Shown one piece after another: positions 1 through 7,152 of a stretch of 11,472 bases of DNA. The translations under genes and the position numbers were made by a program. Each line of letters starts with the position of its first letter. The stretch's first letter is position 1. Source of the stretch: CAITYL01 sp041651315 (GTDB taxonomy: Bacteria > Verrucomicrobiota > Lentisphaeria > Oligosphaerales > CAITYL01); NCBI GenBank assembly GCA_041651315.1, contig JBAZJM010000140.1, positions 1-11,472 on the forward strand, written 5' to 3'. A model generated the notes under the pieces. It made no database searches. It worked only from the letters and a program-made list of their open reading frames with translations, and was not told where the DNA came from.

Positions 1-316
1 CATCTTCGGCACCGATCTGCGCCGGCCGCGGGCCGGCGACCAGCTCCAGGTGTTCCGCGCCAGCCTGTTCTGCGACATTCCGAAGGACGCTGCGCCGGGC
101 CAGTGGATCCACGCCGAACGCGTGGTGCAGATCAAGGCGGCCGGCGCCTTTGCCGCCGACACCGTGCTGCTCCGTCCCTTCGCCTACTGGCCACCGGGAA
201 GCTACCGCTTCGACAACCTTACCCTGACCCCCGTCTCGGCCGCCGAAGCCGCGGCCGCCAAAGGCCGGATTCCGCTTTATTCCCATCCGCCGGCCGGCAA
301 ACCCGCCGCCGACTGA
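1..316 (+). CDS. 3' end of an unrecognised protein (beta-sandwich-like C-terminus)
   Basis: An open frame enters the window at its left edge (first complete codon at position 2) and stops with TGA at 314-316, leaving about 104 C-terminal residues. The visible part alternates short hydrophobic strands with Gly/Asp turns and contains YRFDNLTLTP near the end, which resembles the final strands of carbohydrate-binding jelly-roll domains (a 'FDNVSL'-type ending), followed by an Ala/Pro-rich tail. No catalytic motif is visible and the family is not recognised. A carbohydrate-related role would fit the GH38 gene next door, but that is inference from context only. The start lies outside the window. 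Confidence 0.7.
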   Translation, partial: IFGTDLRRPRAGDQLQVFRASLFCDIPKDAAPGQWIHAERVVQIKAAGAFAADTVLLRPFAYWPPGSYRFDNLTLTPVSAAEAAAAKGRIPLYSHPPAGKPAAD

Positions 317-344
317 CCTCCCCGCCGCTGTGTGCCGGACGTTG

Positions 345-592
345 TTGGGAACCCCCTTTTGAAAGGCGGTTCCCAAACCCTCCGCCAAACCTTGTTGTTT
401 CGTTGCGGAGTCCGCAGGCCGGTCTTTTGCCGGTGGTGTGCTGGAGCGATCCTGGCCGGCCTGCGGACTCCGCAACAAGCACAAAAGTTTTGGGAAGGGG
501 GATCCAGAGCGAACGTGTGAGCGACCCGGCAGAGCCGGGGCTGCACAGCGCGAAGCGCGGGGGGAGCACCCTTTTCCCAAAAGGGTGGCCCC
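345..592. repeat. Composite dispersed repeat, copy 1, filling the gap before the mannosidase
   Basis: The gap 317-679 holds no convincing gene; overlapping short frames here are products of the repeat. It begins with a hairpin whose arms TTGGGAACC (345-353) and GGTTCCCAA (368-376) are perfect complements, followed by CCCTCCGCCAAACCTT to 393. The same unit recurs at 5381-5430 and, inverted, at 9651-9700. Near the right end, CACCCTTTT (567-575) and AAAAGGGTG (579-587) form a perfect 9-bp hairpin around CCC, preceded by GCGCGGGGGGAGCAC, which also recurs beside the copy at 9626. No transposase is present, so this is at most a non-autonomous (MITE- or REP-like) element. Confidence 0.75.
402..476. 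repeat. Perfect 21-bp inverted repeat inside the composite element
   Basis: The arm at 402-422 (core GCGGAGTCCGCAGGCC) is the exact reverse complement of 456-476, with a 33-nt loop. Each arm also contains the internal palindrome GCGGAGTCCGC. A 21-bp perfect match would make a very stable cruciform or RNA hairpin. It lies between the two hairpins of the composite repeat, so it is probably part of the same element; it could also act as a terminator or processing structure between the two flanking genes. Confidence 0.85.
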
Positions 593-679
593 GGCAACGG
601 CCGGCCATCGGAGGGCGTGGGATTATGTTATGGGCTGGTTTGGTTGTTTCTGGAATTTTTCACCCAAGGTGTTGCGCCG

Positions 680-3670
680 ATGAGTTTTTCCCTTACCGGC
701 CTGCTGCAGCAGGTTAAGAGTGTCAACGAACAGGCCGAGTCCGCCGTTCGCGAGGAATTGGAACGCTTTCAGTACCAGATGGAATTCGCCCAGTTTCTCT
801 GCGAGCAGCGGCCGCGGGACGCGGTGCGCTGGCAGCCGGCGCTGACCGCGGCCGCCGGCCGCCTGGCGCAGGCCGCCGGCGGTTCGGCGGCCACCGTGCG
901 GCGGGCCGTGCGCGACGCCGAGAAGGACCTGGCGGCGCTGGCCACGGCTGCCCGCGGCTACACCGTGCACCTGGTCGGCCACGCCCACATCGACATGAAC
1001 TGGATGTGGTCCTGGCCGGAGACGGTGGCCATCACCAACGACACCCTGGGCACGGTGCTGCGGCTGATGGAGGAGTTTCCCGAGTTCCATTTCAGCCAGA
1101 GCCAGGCCAGCGTCTACGCCATCCTGGAGCAGTACCACCCCGAACTGCTGCGGCAGGTGGCCGCACGGGTCCGGGAAGGCCGCTGGGAAGTGACCGCCAG
1201 CCACTGGGTCGAGGGCGACAAGAACCTGGCCGGTCCCGAGAGCCTCTGCCGCCACCTCCAGTACACCCGCGCCTATCTGCAAGAGCTCTTCGGGCTGGCC
1301 CCCGAGGCGGTCCAGGTGGACTGGGCGCCGGACACTTTCGGCCATCCGGCGACCGAGCCGACCTACCTGGTCCGGGGCGGCGTCAAATACCTCTACCTGC
1401 ACCGCCCGGGCGCCCACGGCGCGAAACGGCCGGAGGCCTTCCGCTGGCGCGGTCCGGACGGCTCCAGTGTGCTGGTGCGCAACGACATGCGCTACGGTTA
1501 CAACGGCATCATCCAGCCCGAAACCCTGCTCTACCAGCTGCGCACCAGCATCGTCGAAAATCACATCCCGGAAACCATGTTCGTGTTCGGCATCGGCGAC
1601 CACGGCGGCGGCCCGACCCGGCGCGACCTGCGCCTGATGCGGCGCCTGATGGAGTGGCCGGTCTTTCCGAAGCTGCTGCCGTCAACCGCGCACCGCTTCT
1701 TTGCCCGCCTGGAGCAGGCGGCCGACCGGCTGCCGGTGCTCGACGGCGAACTCAATTTCGAGCTGGCCGGCTGCTACACCACCCAGAGCCTGATCAAGCG
1801 CGCCAACCGGCTGGGGGAAAACCGGCTGGTGGATGCGGAGGCCGCCGCCGTGCTCGGCCGCCGGGTGCTCGGCCGCGAGGTGCCCCACGAGGCGCTGCGC
1901 ACCGGCTGGCGCGACACCCTGTTCAACCATTTCCACGACATCCTGCCCGGCTCCGGCGTGCATGACACCCGCACCTACACCCACGGCCTGTTCCAGAAGA
2001 CCGCCGCCGCCACCTCCATGATCGAGACTTTGACCTACCGCGCGGTGGCGGCCGAGGTGGACACGCTGGCCGGCGCGCCGGCCCCCGCCGGCGCCGCCGC
2101 GGTTCCGGCCGTCTTCGACTACGGCCTGGGCGCCGGTGTCGGCTATGGCGGCGCCGAGGGCGCGTTGAGCCAGATGGAAGGCGGCGCCGGCCACGGCGTG
2201 CGGCCGTTTGTGCTGTTCAACCCCTTGCCGTGGGAACGCACCGAGGTGGTCGAGGCCACCCTGTGGGACCAGGCCGAAACGCTCCGCACCGTGCCGCTCC
2301 AGGAACGGCTTTATGCGGCGGTGGCCCCGGATGGCGCGAAAGTGCCGGCCCAGATCATCAACAGCGGCGAGTACTGGGGGCATCTTTTCGTGACGGTGAC
2401 CTTCCCGGTGCGGGTGCCGGCGGGCGGCTATGCCGTCTATTCGGTGCTGGAGGAGCCGCTGGCCACGCCGCGGCGCATGGGCGGCAGCATGGGCAACCAG
2501 CCCGTCCTGATGGACGCCGCCGGCGTCCCCGTGCCGCCCCCGGCGGAAACGCCCGCCGCCGTCCGGCAGCTGGCCCGCCGCCACCACTGCTTCTACATCG
2601 CCCATGAACGGGAACCGCAGGGGCTGGAAAATGAATTCCTGCGCCTGGAGCTGAACCCGCTCACCGGCGGCATTGCCCGGCTGCTCGACAAGCGCCGCGG
2701 CCGCTGGAGCGTCCTGGCCGGCAGCGCCCCCCTGCTCGAGTACGCGGTGGAACGCCCCCATTCCATGACCGCCTGGATCATCGAGCACACCGGCCCGGCG
2801 GAGGCGCCGCGCCTGACCGGACTGGGCCCCAAACAGGCCGGCCCGCACAAGGCGTCCGTGGAGGCCAAATACGTCATCCATGAGTCCGATTTCACCGTGA
2901 CCTACGAATTGCGCGCCGGCGACCCGGCCCTCTACCTGCGGATCGAGGGCACCTGGTTCCAGCGCGGCACCCCGGCCACCGGCATCCCGACCCTGCGGCT
3001 GGCGCTGCCGCTGAACCTCGACGGGGCGGCGGGCCGGTACGAAATCCCCTTTGGCAGCATCGACCGCGACCTGAACGCCGGCCAGGAAGTGCCGGCCTTG
3101 CAGTGGGCGCAGGTGAACGGGCGGGCGGACGGCAAGGGCGCCGGCTGCCTGTTGCTCAACGACGGCAAGCATGGCCACGCCCTCGACGGCAACACCCTGT
3201 ACCTGACCCTGATCCGGGCCAGCTACGACCCGGATCCGCTGCCCGAGATCGGCCGCCACGACGTGCGCCTGGCCCTGCTGCCGTTCCGCGGCACCCTGGA
3301 GCCGGCCGACGCCGCCCGGCTGGCCCGCAATTTCAACCATCCCCTGCGGGTGGTCGGCACTACCGTGCATCCGGGCTCCCTGCCGGCCGCCGCGGCCGGC
3401 GTGACGCTGCGGACACCGGGCGTGGTGCTGGCCGCGGTCCGGCCGGCGCAGGCGGGCGACGGGGTGGTGCTGGAACTCTATTCCGCCCGGGACACGGAGG
3501 TTACGGCTGAAATGACGGTCGGCAGCCTGTTGGGCCGGGTGCGCACGGCGCGCGAAACCGACCTGCTGGAGCGCCCGCTGGCCCGCGGCACCGCCGCTGC
3601 CAAGGGTGGCACGGTGACGGTCACGGTGCCGGCCCGCGGCATCGCCGTCGTGCTGCTTCAGTTCCGCTGA
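680..3670 (+). CDS. Alpha-mannosidase, glycoside hydrolase family 38
   Basis: A 996-residue retaining exo-alpha-mannosidase that releases mannose from alpha-linked mannosides. The N-terminal ~95 residues are helical. The catalytic domain follows with the GH38 zinc and catalytic signatures: HAHIDMNW (H101, H103, D105), WAPDTFGH with the expected nucleophile/zinc ligand D218, GDHGGGPT near 306-313, and FNHFHDILPG with zinc ligand H419. An Ala/Gly/Pro-rich linker at about 460-507 leads into the C-terminal beta domains, beginning FVLFNPLPWERTEVVE (510-525). I chose ATG 680 because AAGGTG lies 8 bases upstream. An in-frame GTG at 617 would add 21 hydrophobic residues, but its GGAGGG sits almost against the codon. 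No clear signal peptide is seen from ATG 680, so a cytoplasmic enzyme acting on imported glycans is likely. Size and motif order are normal; the linker looks expanded. A terminator follows the stop. Substrate linkage cannot be read from sequence. Confidence 0.95.
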   Translation: MSFSLTGLLQQVKSVNEQAESAVREELERFQYQMEFAQFLCEQRPRDAVRWQPALTAAAGRLAQAAGGSAATVRRAVRDAEKDLAALATAARGYTVHLVGHAHIDMNWMWSWPETVAITNDTLGTVLRLMEEFPEFHFSQSQASVYAILEQYHPELLRQVAARVREGRWEVTASHWVEGDKNLAGPESLCRHLQYTRAYLQELFGLAPEAVQVDWAPDTFGHPATEPTYLVRGGVKYLYLHRPGAHGAKRPEAFRWRGPDGSSVLVRNDMRYGYNGIIQPETLLYQLRTSIVENHIPETMFVFGIGDHGGGPTRRDLRLMRRLMEWPVFPKLLPSTAHRFFARLEQAADRLPVLDGELNFELAGCYTTQSLIKRANRLGENRLVDAEAAAVLGRRVLGREVPHEALRTGWRDTLFNHFHDILPGSGVHDTRTYTHGLFQKTAAATSMIETLTYRAVAAEVDTLAGAPAPAGAAAVPAVFDYGLGAGVGYGGAEGALSQMEGGAGHGVRPFVLFNPLPWERTEVVEATLWDQAETLRTVPLQERLYAAVAPDGAKVPAQIINSGEYWGHLFVTVTFPVRVPAGGYAVYSVLEEPLATPRRMGGSMGNQPVLMDAAGVPVPPPAETPAAVRQLARRHHCFYIAHEREPQGLENEFLRLELNPLTGGIARLLDKRRGRWSVLAGSAPLLEYAVERPHSMTAWIIEHTGPAEAPRLTGLGPKQAGPHKASVEAKYVIHESDFTVTYELRAGDPALYLRIEGTWFQRGTPATGIPTLRLALPLNLDGAAGRYEIPFGSIDRDLNAGQEVPALQWAQVNGRADGKGAGCLLLNDGKHGHALDGNTLYLTLIRASYDPDPLPEIGRHDVRLALLPFRGTLEPADAARLARNFNHPLRVVGTTVHPGSLPAAAAGVTLRTPGVVLAAVRPAQAGDGVVLELYSARDTEVTAEMTVGSLLGRVRTARETDLLERPLARGTAAAKGGTVTVTVPARGIAVVLLQFR

Positions 3671-3677
3671 ACGGGGG

Positions 3678-3702
3678 AACGGGTTCGCCTGCCCGTTTTT
3701 TT
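3678..3702 (+). terminator. Rho-independent terminator of the mannosidase gene
   Basis: Arms AACGGG (3678-3683) and CCCGTT (3692-3697) with an 8-nt loop are followed by an uninterrupted T run (3696-3702). The hairpin starts 8 bases after the TGA at 3668-3670. Confidence 0.8.
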
Positions 3703-3708
3703 GCGGAA

Positions 3709-3727
3709 GGCGCCTGGCACAGGCGCC
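3709..3727. repeat. GGCGCCTG/CAGGCGCC palindrome (dispersed family, inverted copy)
   Basis: GGCGCCTG (3709-3716) and CAGGCGCC (3720-3727) form a perfect 8-bp stem around GCA. The same palindrome, reading in the other direction, occurs at 11149-11167, with a diverged inverted partner at about 11188-11212. A related stretch, TGTAGCCGGGCGCTGG, lies just downstream near 3750. This is a dispersed intergenic repeat without coding content. Confidence 0.75.
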
Positions 3728-3810
3728 GTTGCAGGATTGGGATGATGCTGTAGCCGGGCGCTGGTAACGCGGCGGCGACGTTCCGCCGGGCTGCCTGCCA
3801 GCCCTGAACT

Positions 3811-3950
3811 ACAATTTGATGAATAATCCAGACAACGTTTGAACAGGAGGCCGCAGAGACCACAGAGAGGCTTTTCTCCGTTCTCTCCGGATTGCTCCTG
3901 TTCAAATTCATGAATAATTCAGGCTAAGCTACAAGGGTGAATAATCCGGG
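3811..3950. repeat. TGAATAATCC direct repeats around a 12-bp inverted repeat
   Basis: The spacer before TrmFO contains three variants of TGAATAATYCRG, near 3819, 3910 and 3937. Between the first two, TTTGAACAGGAG (3838-3849) and CTCCTGTTCAAA (3895-3906) are perfect 12-bp inverted repeats. The enclosed sequence carries the CAGAGACCACAGAGAG filler, similar in style to 11036-11060 (CACGGAGGCACAGAGG). The direct repeats flanking an inverted-repeat unit resemble a small insertion with duplicated target sites, but they are too imperfect to call one. The spacer 3703-3980 has no gene. Confidence 0.6.
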
Positions 3951-3980
3951 CTGGTTTTCCACACCGGATCAGGAGCGCGC

Positions 3981-5351
3981 GTGCCTCACGACTCTTTCAT
4001 TTCCGTCCCGGATGCCGATGCGCCCGGGGTGCTGGTCATTGGCGGTGGGCTGGCCGGCGCCGAGGCGGCGTGGCAGGTGGCGGCCCGCGGCCTGCCGGTA
4101 ACCGTGTGGGAGATGCGCCCCGAGCGGCAGACCCCGGCCCATCACACCGGCCTCTTTGCCGAACTGGTGTGCAGCAATTCCCTGGGCTCGTTGTTGCCCG
4201 ACCGCGCCACCGGCATCCTGCTTGAGGAGTTGCGCCGGCTGGGCTCGTTGCTGGTGCGGGTGGCCGAAGGCGTGCGGGTGCCGGCCGGCCGTGCCCTGGC
4301 CGTCGACCGCACCGCCTTTGCCGAGGCGGTGACCTGCGAACTCCGCAACCATCCGCTGATCCGCGTCGAGACGCGCGAGGCGGCGGAACTGCCCGCGGAC
4401 CGGCCGTTGGTGCTGGCCACCGGCCCGCTCACCAGCGACGCCCTGGCCGCTGACCTGCAGCGGCGCGCCGGCATCGACAACCTGGCCTTTTTTGACGCCC
4501 TGGCCCCGATTGTCGAGGTGGATTCGGTGGACCTGACCGTCGCCTTCCGCGCCTCGCGCTACGATGACGAGGGAATGGGGGAGGGCGGCGACTACCTCAA
4601 CTGCCCGTTCAACCGCGAGGAGTATGAGCGGTTCGTGGCCGAACTGGTGGCCGCCCAGCGGTTGCCGCTGCGCGACTTTGAGGCGGCCGACAAGCGCTTC
4701 TTCGAGGCCTGCCTGCCGGTCGAGGTGCTGGCCAAGCGCGATCCGCGCGCCCTTACCTTCGGCCCGTTGCGCCCGGTCGGGTTGCGCGATCCGCGCACCG
4801 GCCGCCGGCCGTGGGCGGTGGTGCAGTTGCGCCAGGACAACCTGGCCGGCTCACTGTACAACCTCGTCGGGTTCCAGACCAACCTCACCTGGGGCGAGCA
4901 GGACCGGGTGTTCCGGATGATCCCCGGCCTGGCCAACGCCCGCTTCGCCCGTTACGGCCAAATGCACCGCAACAGCTTCCTCTGCGCCCCGCGCCTGCTG
5001 GCGCCGACCCTGGAATGGCGCGGGGCGCCGGGGCTGTTCGTGGCCGGCCAGCTCGCCGGGGTCGAGGGCTATCTCGGCAGCGTCGGCGCCGGGCTGCTGG
5101 CCGGACTCAACGCCGCGCGCCGCGCCCGCGGCCGGGAGCCGGTGGCGCCGCCGCCGGGAACCATGCTCGGCGCCCTCTGCCATTACCTGGCCGGCGCCGA
5201 TCCCGCCCTGTTCCAGCCGATGAAGGCCAACCTGGGGCTGCTGCCGCCGCTGGTTGATCCGCCCCGCGGCAAACAGGAGCGCGGCGCCGCCCAGGCCGTC
5301 CGCGCCCGCGCCGCGCTGACGGCGTTCTTGGAAGAGCTGGCGGCGGACTAG
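3981..5351 (+). CDS. trmFO: TrmFO: methylenetetrahydrofolate-tRNA (uracil-54-C5)-methyltransferase
   Basis: A 456-residue FAD-dependent enzyme that makes 5-methyluridine at position 54 of the tRNA T-loop, taking the carbon from methylenetetrahydrofolate and electrons from reduced FAD rather than using S-adenosylmethionine. The N-terminal Rossmann FAD motif is IGGGLAGAEAAWQ (glycines at 21-23 and 26). Family blocks follow in order: HHTGLFAELVCSNSLGS with C64, YLNCPFN (205-211), FFEACLPVEVLAKR with C244, FGPLRPVGL, LVGFQTNLTW, RNSFLCAP, and the C-terminal FAD-binding block LFVAGQLAGVEGYLGSVGAG (352-371). C64 and C244 match the two functionally important cysteines of the family (Cys53 and Cys226 in Bacillus subtilis). 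The start is GTG 3981 with AGGAG at 3971-3975, spacing 5. Length is normal for the family. The gene stands alone between repeat-filled spacers, so it is probably monocistronic. Confidence 0.97.
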   Translation: MPHDSFISVPDADAPGVLVIGGGLAGAEAAWQVAARGLPVTVWEMRPERQTPAHHTGLFAELVCSNSLGSLLPDRATGILLEELRRLGSLLVRVAEGVRVPAGRALAVDRTAFAEAVTCELRNHPLIRVETREAAELPADRPLVLATGPLTSDALAADLQRRAGIDNLAFFDALAPIVEVDSVDLTVAFRASRYDDEGMGEGGDYLNCPFNREEYERFVAELVAAQRLPLRDFEAADKRFFEACLPVEVLAKRDPRALTFGPLRPVGLRDPRTGRRPWAVVQLRQDNLAGSLYNLVGFQTNLTWGEQDRVFRMIPGLANARFARYGQMHRNSFLCAPRLLAPTLEWRGAPGLFVAGQLAGVEGYLGSVGAGLLAGLNAARRARGREPVAPPPGTMLGALCHYLAGADPALFQPMKANLGLLPPLVDPPRGKQERGAAQAVRARAALTAFLEELAAD

Positions 5352-5380
5352 CCCGCGGCCGTGCAGGATATTTATGCGGG

Positions 5381-5430
5381 TTGGGAACCCCCTTTTGAGG
5401 AAAGGCGGTTCCCAAGCCCTCCGTCAAACC
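5381..5430. repeat. Dispersed repeat, copy 2
   Basis: TTGGGAACC (5381-5389) and GGTTCCCAA (5407-5415) are the hairpin arms, followed by GCCCTCCGTCAAACCT. It has the same orientation as copy 1 (345-393) and is nearly the exact reverse complement of copy 3 (9651-9700). It begins 29 bases after the trmFO stop and could also serve as that gene's 3' hairpin. The whole gap 5352-5769 contains no supported gene. Confidence 0.8.
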
Positions 5431-5454
5431 TGTTTGTTGCCTTTTGCTGATTTC

Positions 5455-5484
5455 CATCGGGGTCGGTATCGGAATCGGTATCGC
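5455..5484. repeat. Five degenerate tandem NNTCGG hexamers
   Basis: Consecutive units CATCGG, GGTCGG, TATCGG, AATCGG and TATCGC share a 6-nt period. No function can be assigned; it may be a short sequence repeat created by slippage. Confidence 0.6.
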
Positions 5485-5567
5485 TGCTGCCAGTTCGTAT
5501 TCAAGGCGCGCCGGGCAATCGATTTTTCTGGCCGCTAGGGGCGGGTAAGTTGTGTTCCTGTCTCCTG

Positions 5568-5605
5568 CCGATTGCAATCGGCTGCGGTCGACTGCATTCG
5601 ACCGC
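5568..5605. repeat. Two adjacent palindromes upstream of the small-gene block
   Basis: CCGATTGCAATCGG (5568-5581) is a perfect 14-bp palindrome. It is followed at once by GCGGTCGA (5584-5591) and TCGACCGC (5598-5605), an 8-bp inverted repeat with a 6-nt loop. They could be regulator sites or repeat debris; there is no nearby gene start to decide between these. Confidence 0.6.
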
Positions 5606-5769
5606 CATCGGCACGGCGGAGCCCACGCCGCCCGCATCTCTTATCCTCTTTTTCGCCGGACGCTTGCCTTTCACCCCGTTGCCCGGTTAAGTTACGTTCC
5701 AACGAGGACGGGGACGGCGGATCCGTGCCCCAGATGCCGCACCACTTGCCGCGCCGGGCTTGTTCAATC

Positions 5770-6234
5770 ATGAACACAAATGGTCTCGTTGGAGTCATGC
5801 TGGTTTTCGCGGCGGCAGTGGCCCTTGGGGGCGAGGGCAATGCGCCTTCCTTGTCCAGCGCCGATCGTGGGGCCATCATCACCGCCGCAAATCAGGCGGT
5901 TCACAAGCACATGACGAGCGTCCCCAGTCAGCAGAGGGGGATGGAAATTCCCAAATCGCTGTGGGGAAAGGCGATTGAGCAGCTTCAGCCGTTGCGGGTC
6001 CTTGATGATCGAGTCAATGTGTTCATCGTCATGCGGGAGGATGCAACAATGGAAGAGGGGTTGTATGTGTCGGTTCCCATCTCATCCTACACGCCGGGCC
6101 ATGACCGAAGATTCCTACTGCTCAAAGACCTGACCCAGCCAGGCGACAAGGCCTGCGGTCGAATCTACGAATGCAAACTGAAGAAGCCCCAGTCAACGGT
6201 TGGTGGCGACGGAAAACCCGCGCCACAACCGTAG
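5770..6234 (+). CDS. Secreted/periplasmic small protein, hypothetical
   Basis: A 154-residue protein whose first ~20 residues (hydrophobic core LVGVMLVFAAAVALGG) read as a signal peptide, so the mature part is probably exported. The mature region has a conserved-looking core IPKSLWGKAIEQLQPLRV followed by VNVFIVMRED and EEGLYVSVPISSYTPG, typical of a compact alpha/beta domain. I recall similar orphan proteins from environmental genomes but no function is known to me. ATG 5770 is chosen because it directly precedes the signal peptide; the frame is open much further upstream but that part looks non-coding, and no clear Shine-Dalgarno is present. The last residues, GGDGKPAPQP, and the TAG stop are encoded inside the attC-like site at 6186-6242, so this tail is probably not part of the ancestral domain. 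Confidence 0.75.
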   Translation: MNTNGLVGVMLVFAAAVALGGEGNAPSLSSADRGAIITAANQAVHKHMTSVPSQQRGMEIPKSLWGKAIEQLQPLRVLDDRVNVFIVMREDATMEEGLYVSVPISSYTPGHDRRFLLLKDLTQPGDKACGRIYECKLKKPQSTVGGDGKPAPQP

Positions 6235-6242
6235 CGTTAGGC
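6186..6242 (+). other. attC-like recombination site A
   Basis: An imperfect hairpin: ACGGTT (6196-6201), unpaired G6202, GTGGCG (6203-6208), unpaired A6209 and CGG (6210-6212) pair with CCG (6218-6220), CGCCAC (6221-6226) and AACCGT (6227-6232). It is followed by AGC and the core GTTAGGC (6236-6242), which fits the integron R' consensus GTTRRRY. Unpaired bases confined to one arm are a hallmark of attC sites. The R'' box is degenerate: only GCC at 6186-6188 pairs with GGC of the core. The segment 6198-6238 matches 7641-7681 at 38 of 41 positions. Confidence 0.55.
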
Positions 6243-6264
6243 CACAAGACGAGTTTTTGACTCC

Positions 6265-6573
6265 ATGATTACCTATACTGGAGCTGGCTGGATGGTCATT
6301 TGGGGCCTCGGATTGGTCATGCTTACCGAGCCAGCCTTGCGGGCCGTGACACACAATCCGGACATTATAACCCCGCATAGTTGGTGGAACATGACCGGCT
6401 ATGTCGTTGCGGCGTTCTTTTGCATCTTGCTGCACATTTGCCTTACGGTTCGAGGCCGTAAGAAGGGGGTGCTGGCCTCCAATAGTCGCCACACTTTTAT
6501 GGCTTTGCCGGTTTGGTGCTGGAGCATTGGTTATATCATCTTGGGGATTTTTCGCGTTATGTCACCAAAATAA
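6265..6573 (+). CDS. Small multi-pass membrane protein, hypothetical
   Basis: A 102-residue protein with about three hydrophobic segments: around 8-24 (GWMVIWGLGLVMLTEPA), around 45-62 (MTGYVVAAFFCILLHICL) and around 80-97 (LPVWCWSIGYIILGIF). A basic loop RGRKKG lies before the last one. The pattern MITYxGxGW at the start and SRHTFMALPVWCW before the last segment recalls an orphan membrane-protein family seen in Verrucomicrobiota-type genomes, from memory and unverified. The start ATG 6265 lies 26 bases after the core of site A and lacks a clear Shine-Dalgarno. No function can be assigned; it sits in the inner membrane if expressed. Confidence 0.7.
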   Translation: MITYTGAGWMVIWGLGLVMLTEPALRAVTHNPDIITPHSWWNMTGYVVAAFFCILLHICLTVRGRKKGVLASNSRHTFMALPVWCWSIGYIILGIFRVMSPK

Positions 6574-6645
6574 CGAGCCGTGTCCTAGCCAAAGCCGGCT
6601 AAGACAACGCGGTTTCCGCCACGTGTCCAGTCTCTGACGTTAGCC
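6568..6645 (+). other. attC-like recombination site B
   Basis: The core GTTAGCC (6639-6645) follows CTGAC, matching the CTGACGTT context of site D. GGCTAA (6597-6602) pairs perfectly with TTAGCC (6640-6645). Inside this, GACA (6603-6606) pairs with TGTC (6624-6627) and GCGG (6609-6612) with CCGC (6616-6619). Alternatively, TAAC at 6571-6574, overlapping the upstream stop codon, pairs with GTTA and gives a 78-nt site. TGTC/TAGCC at 6581-6590 can also pair with GGCTA/GACA, so the fold is ambiguous. The next gene starts 15 bases after the core. Confidence 0.4.
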
Positions 6646-6659
6646 ATGAGAAGAAGACA

Positions 6660-7109
6660 ATGAAGACCGGGAAGATCATTGCTTGGGTTGTCGGCATAGC
6701 CGGTGTTGCTTACCTGGCGACCTGGCCGATTTGTGGATTGACGCTGATGCATTCCAGAAATCAAGCCATCCGGCAGATCAGGAATGCGGATCATCCAGCC
6801 GTGCTCGCCGCTTGCCGGGCACTCATGACGGATGTCGACAACTTCAAGTGCGATCATGAGATGCCCTCTTGGCAAGCCGGATGGAAAGCCGTCGTGGACA
6901 ACGGGTCAGCGCAGTACGAAGACAAGATTCCAGCGACAATCAAGGCGCTCAATCCCCAAAGCATCTCAATCACCTCCAATCAGGTCTATCTTTTTTACTG
7001 GAACTCTCCGGTTCGATTGAGCGTGCGGGCCTTTGGCCCGACCGCGAAGCAATTCGGGACCGAAAAGTTGATTGACGGCCTGTGGCTGGTGACCACCACG
7101 AGCGATTAG
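6660..7109 (+). CDS. Membrane-anchored small protein, hypothetical
   Basis: A 149-residue protein with one N-terminal hydrophobic segment (about residues 5-30, IIAWVVGIAGVAYLATWPICGLTL) after MKTGK. It is either an uncleaved anchor or a signal peptide, placing the rest outside the cytoplasmic membrane. The remaining domain includes ADHPAVLAACRALMTD, then IPATIKALNPQSISITSNQVYLFYWNS, a strand-rich block ending GLWLVTTTSD. There is no catalytic signature and I do not recognise a named family. The start codon follows the core of site B by 15 bases, with only a weak AGAAG upstream. It shares its apparent cassette with the next gene, with 43 bases between them and no hairpin. Confidence 0.7.
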   Translation: MKTGKIIAWVVGIAGVAYLATWPICGLTLMHSRNQAIRQIRNADHPAVLAACRALMTDVDNFKCDHEMPSWQAGWKAVVDNGSAQYEDKIPATIKALNPQSISITSNQVYLFYWNSPVRLSVRAFGPTAKQFGTEKLIDGLWLVTTTSD

Positions 7110-7152
7110 AAAACGCGCTTGGGGACGGGTACACGGGCCCTTAATCCTATTT

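Noticed and set aside
219..608. Open frames on both strands through the 317-616 gap
   Set aside because: They run through hairpins of the dispersed repeat and merge incompatible segments; any similarity to database proteins would come from the repeat itself.
617..679. An upstream GTG start giving the mannosidase a hydrophobic N-terminal extension (possible signal peptide)
   Set aside because: The GGAGGG is only one base from the GTG, and the segment lies at the edge of repeat-derived DNA; ATG 680 has better spacing. The extension is not fully excluded.
1682..3370. A 562-codon open frame on the minus strand inside the mannosidase gene
   Set aside because: It is antisense to a clear GH38 gene; the protein has no domain logic and is explained by GC-rich codon third positions leaving the opposite strand open.
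5535..5769. Minus-strand frame upstream of the secreted protein gene (contains a PPSPSSLERN stretch)
   Set aside because: It crosses two palindromes, has no ribosome site and no domain; it is likely a translated repeat, although a search for the same peptide elsewhere would settle it.
5352..5769. tRNA or other structured RNA gene in the trmFO downstream gap
   Set aside because: The palindromes do not form a cloverleaf and no T-loop or anticodon-stem pattern is seen.
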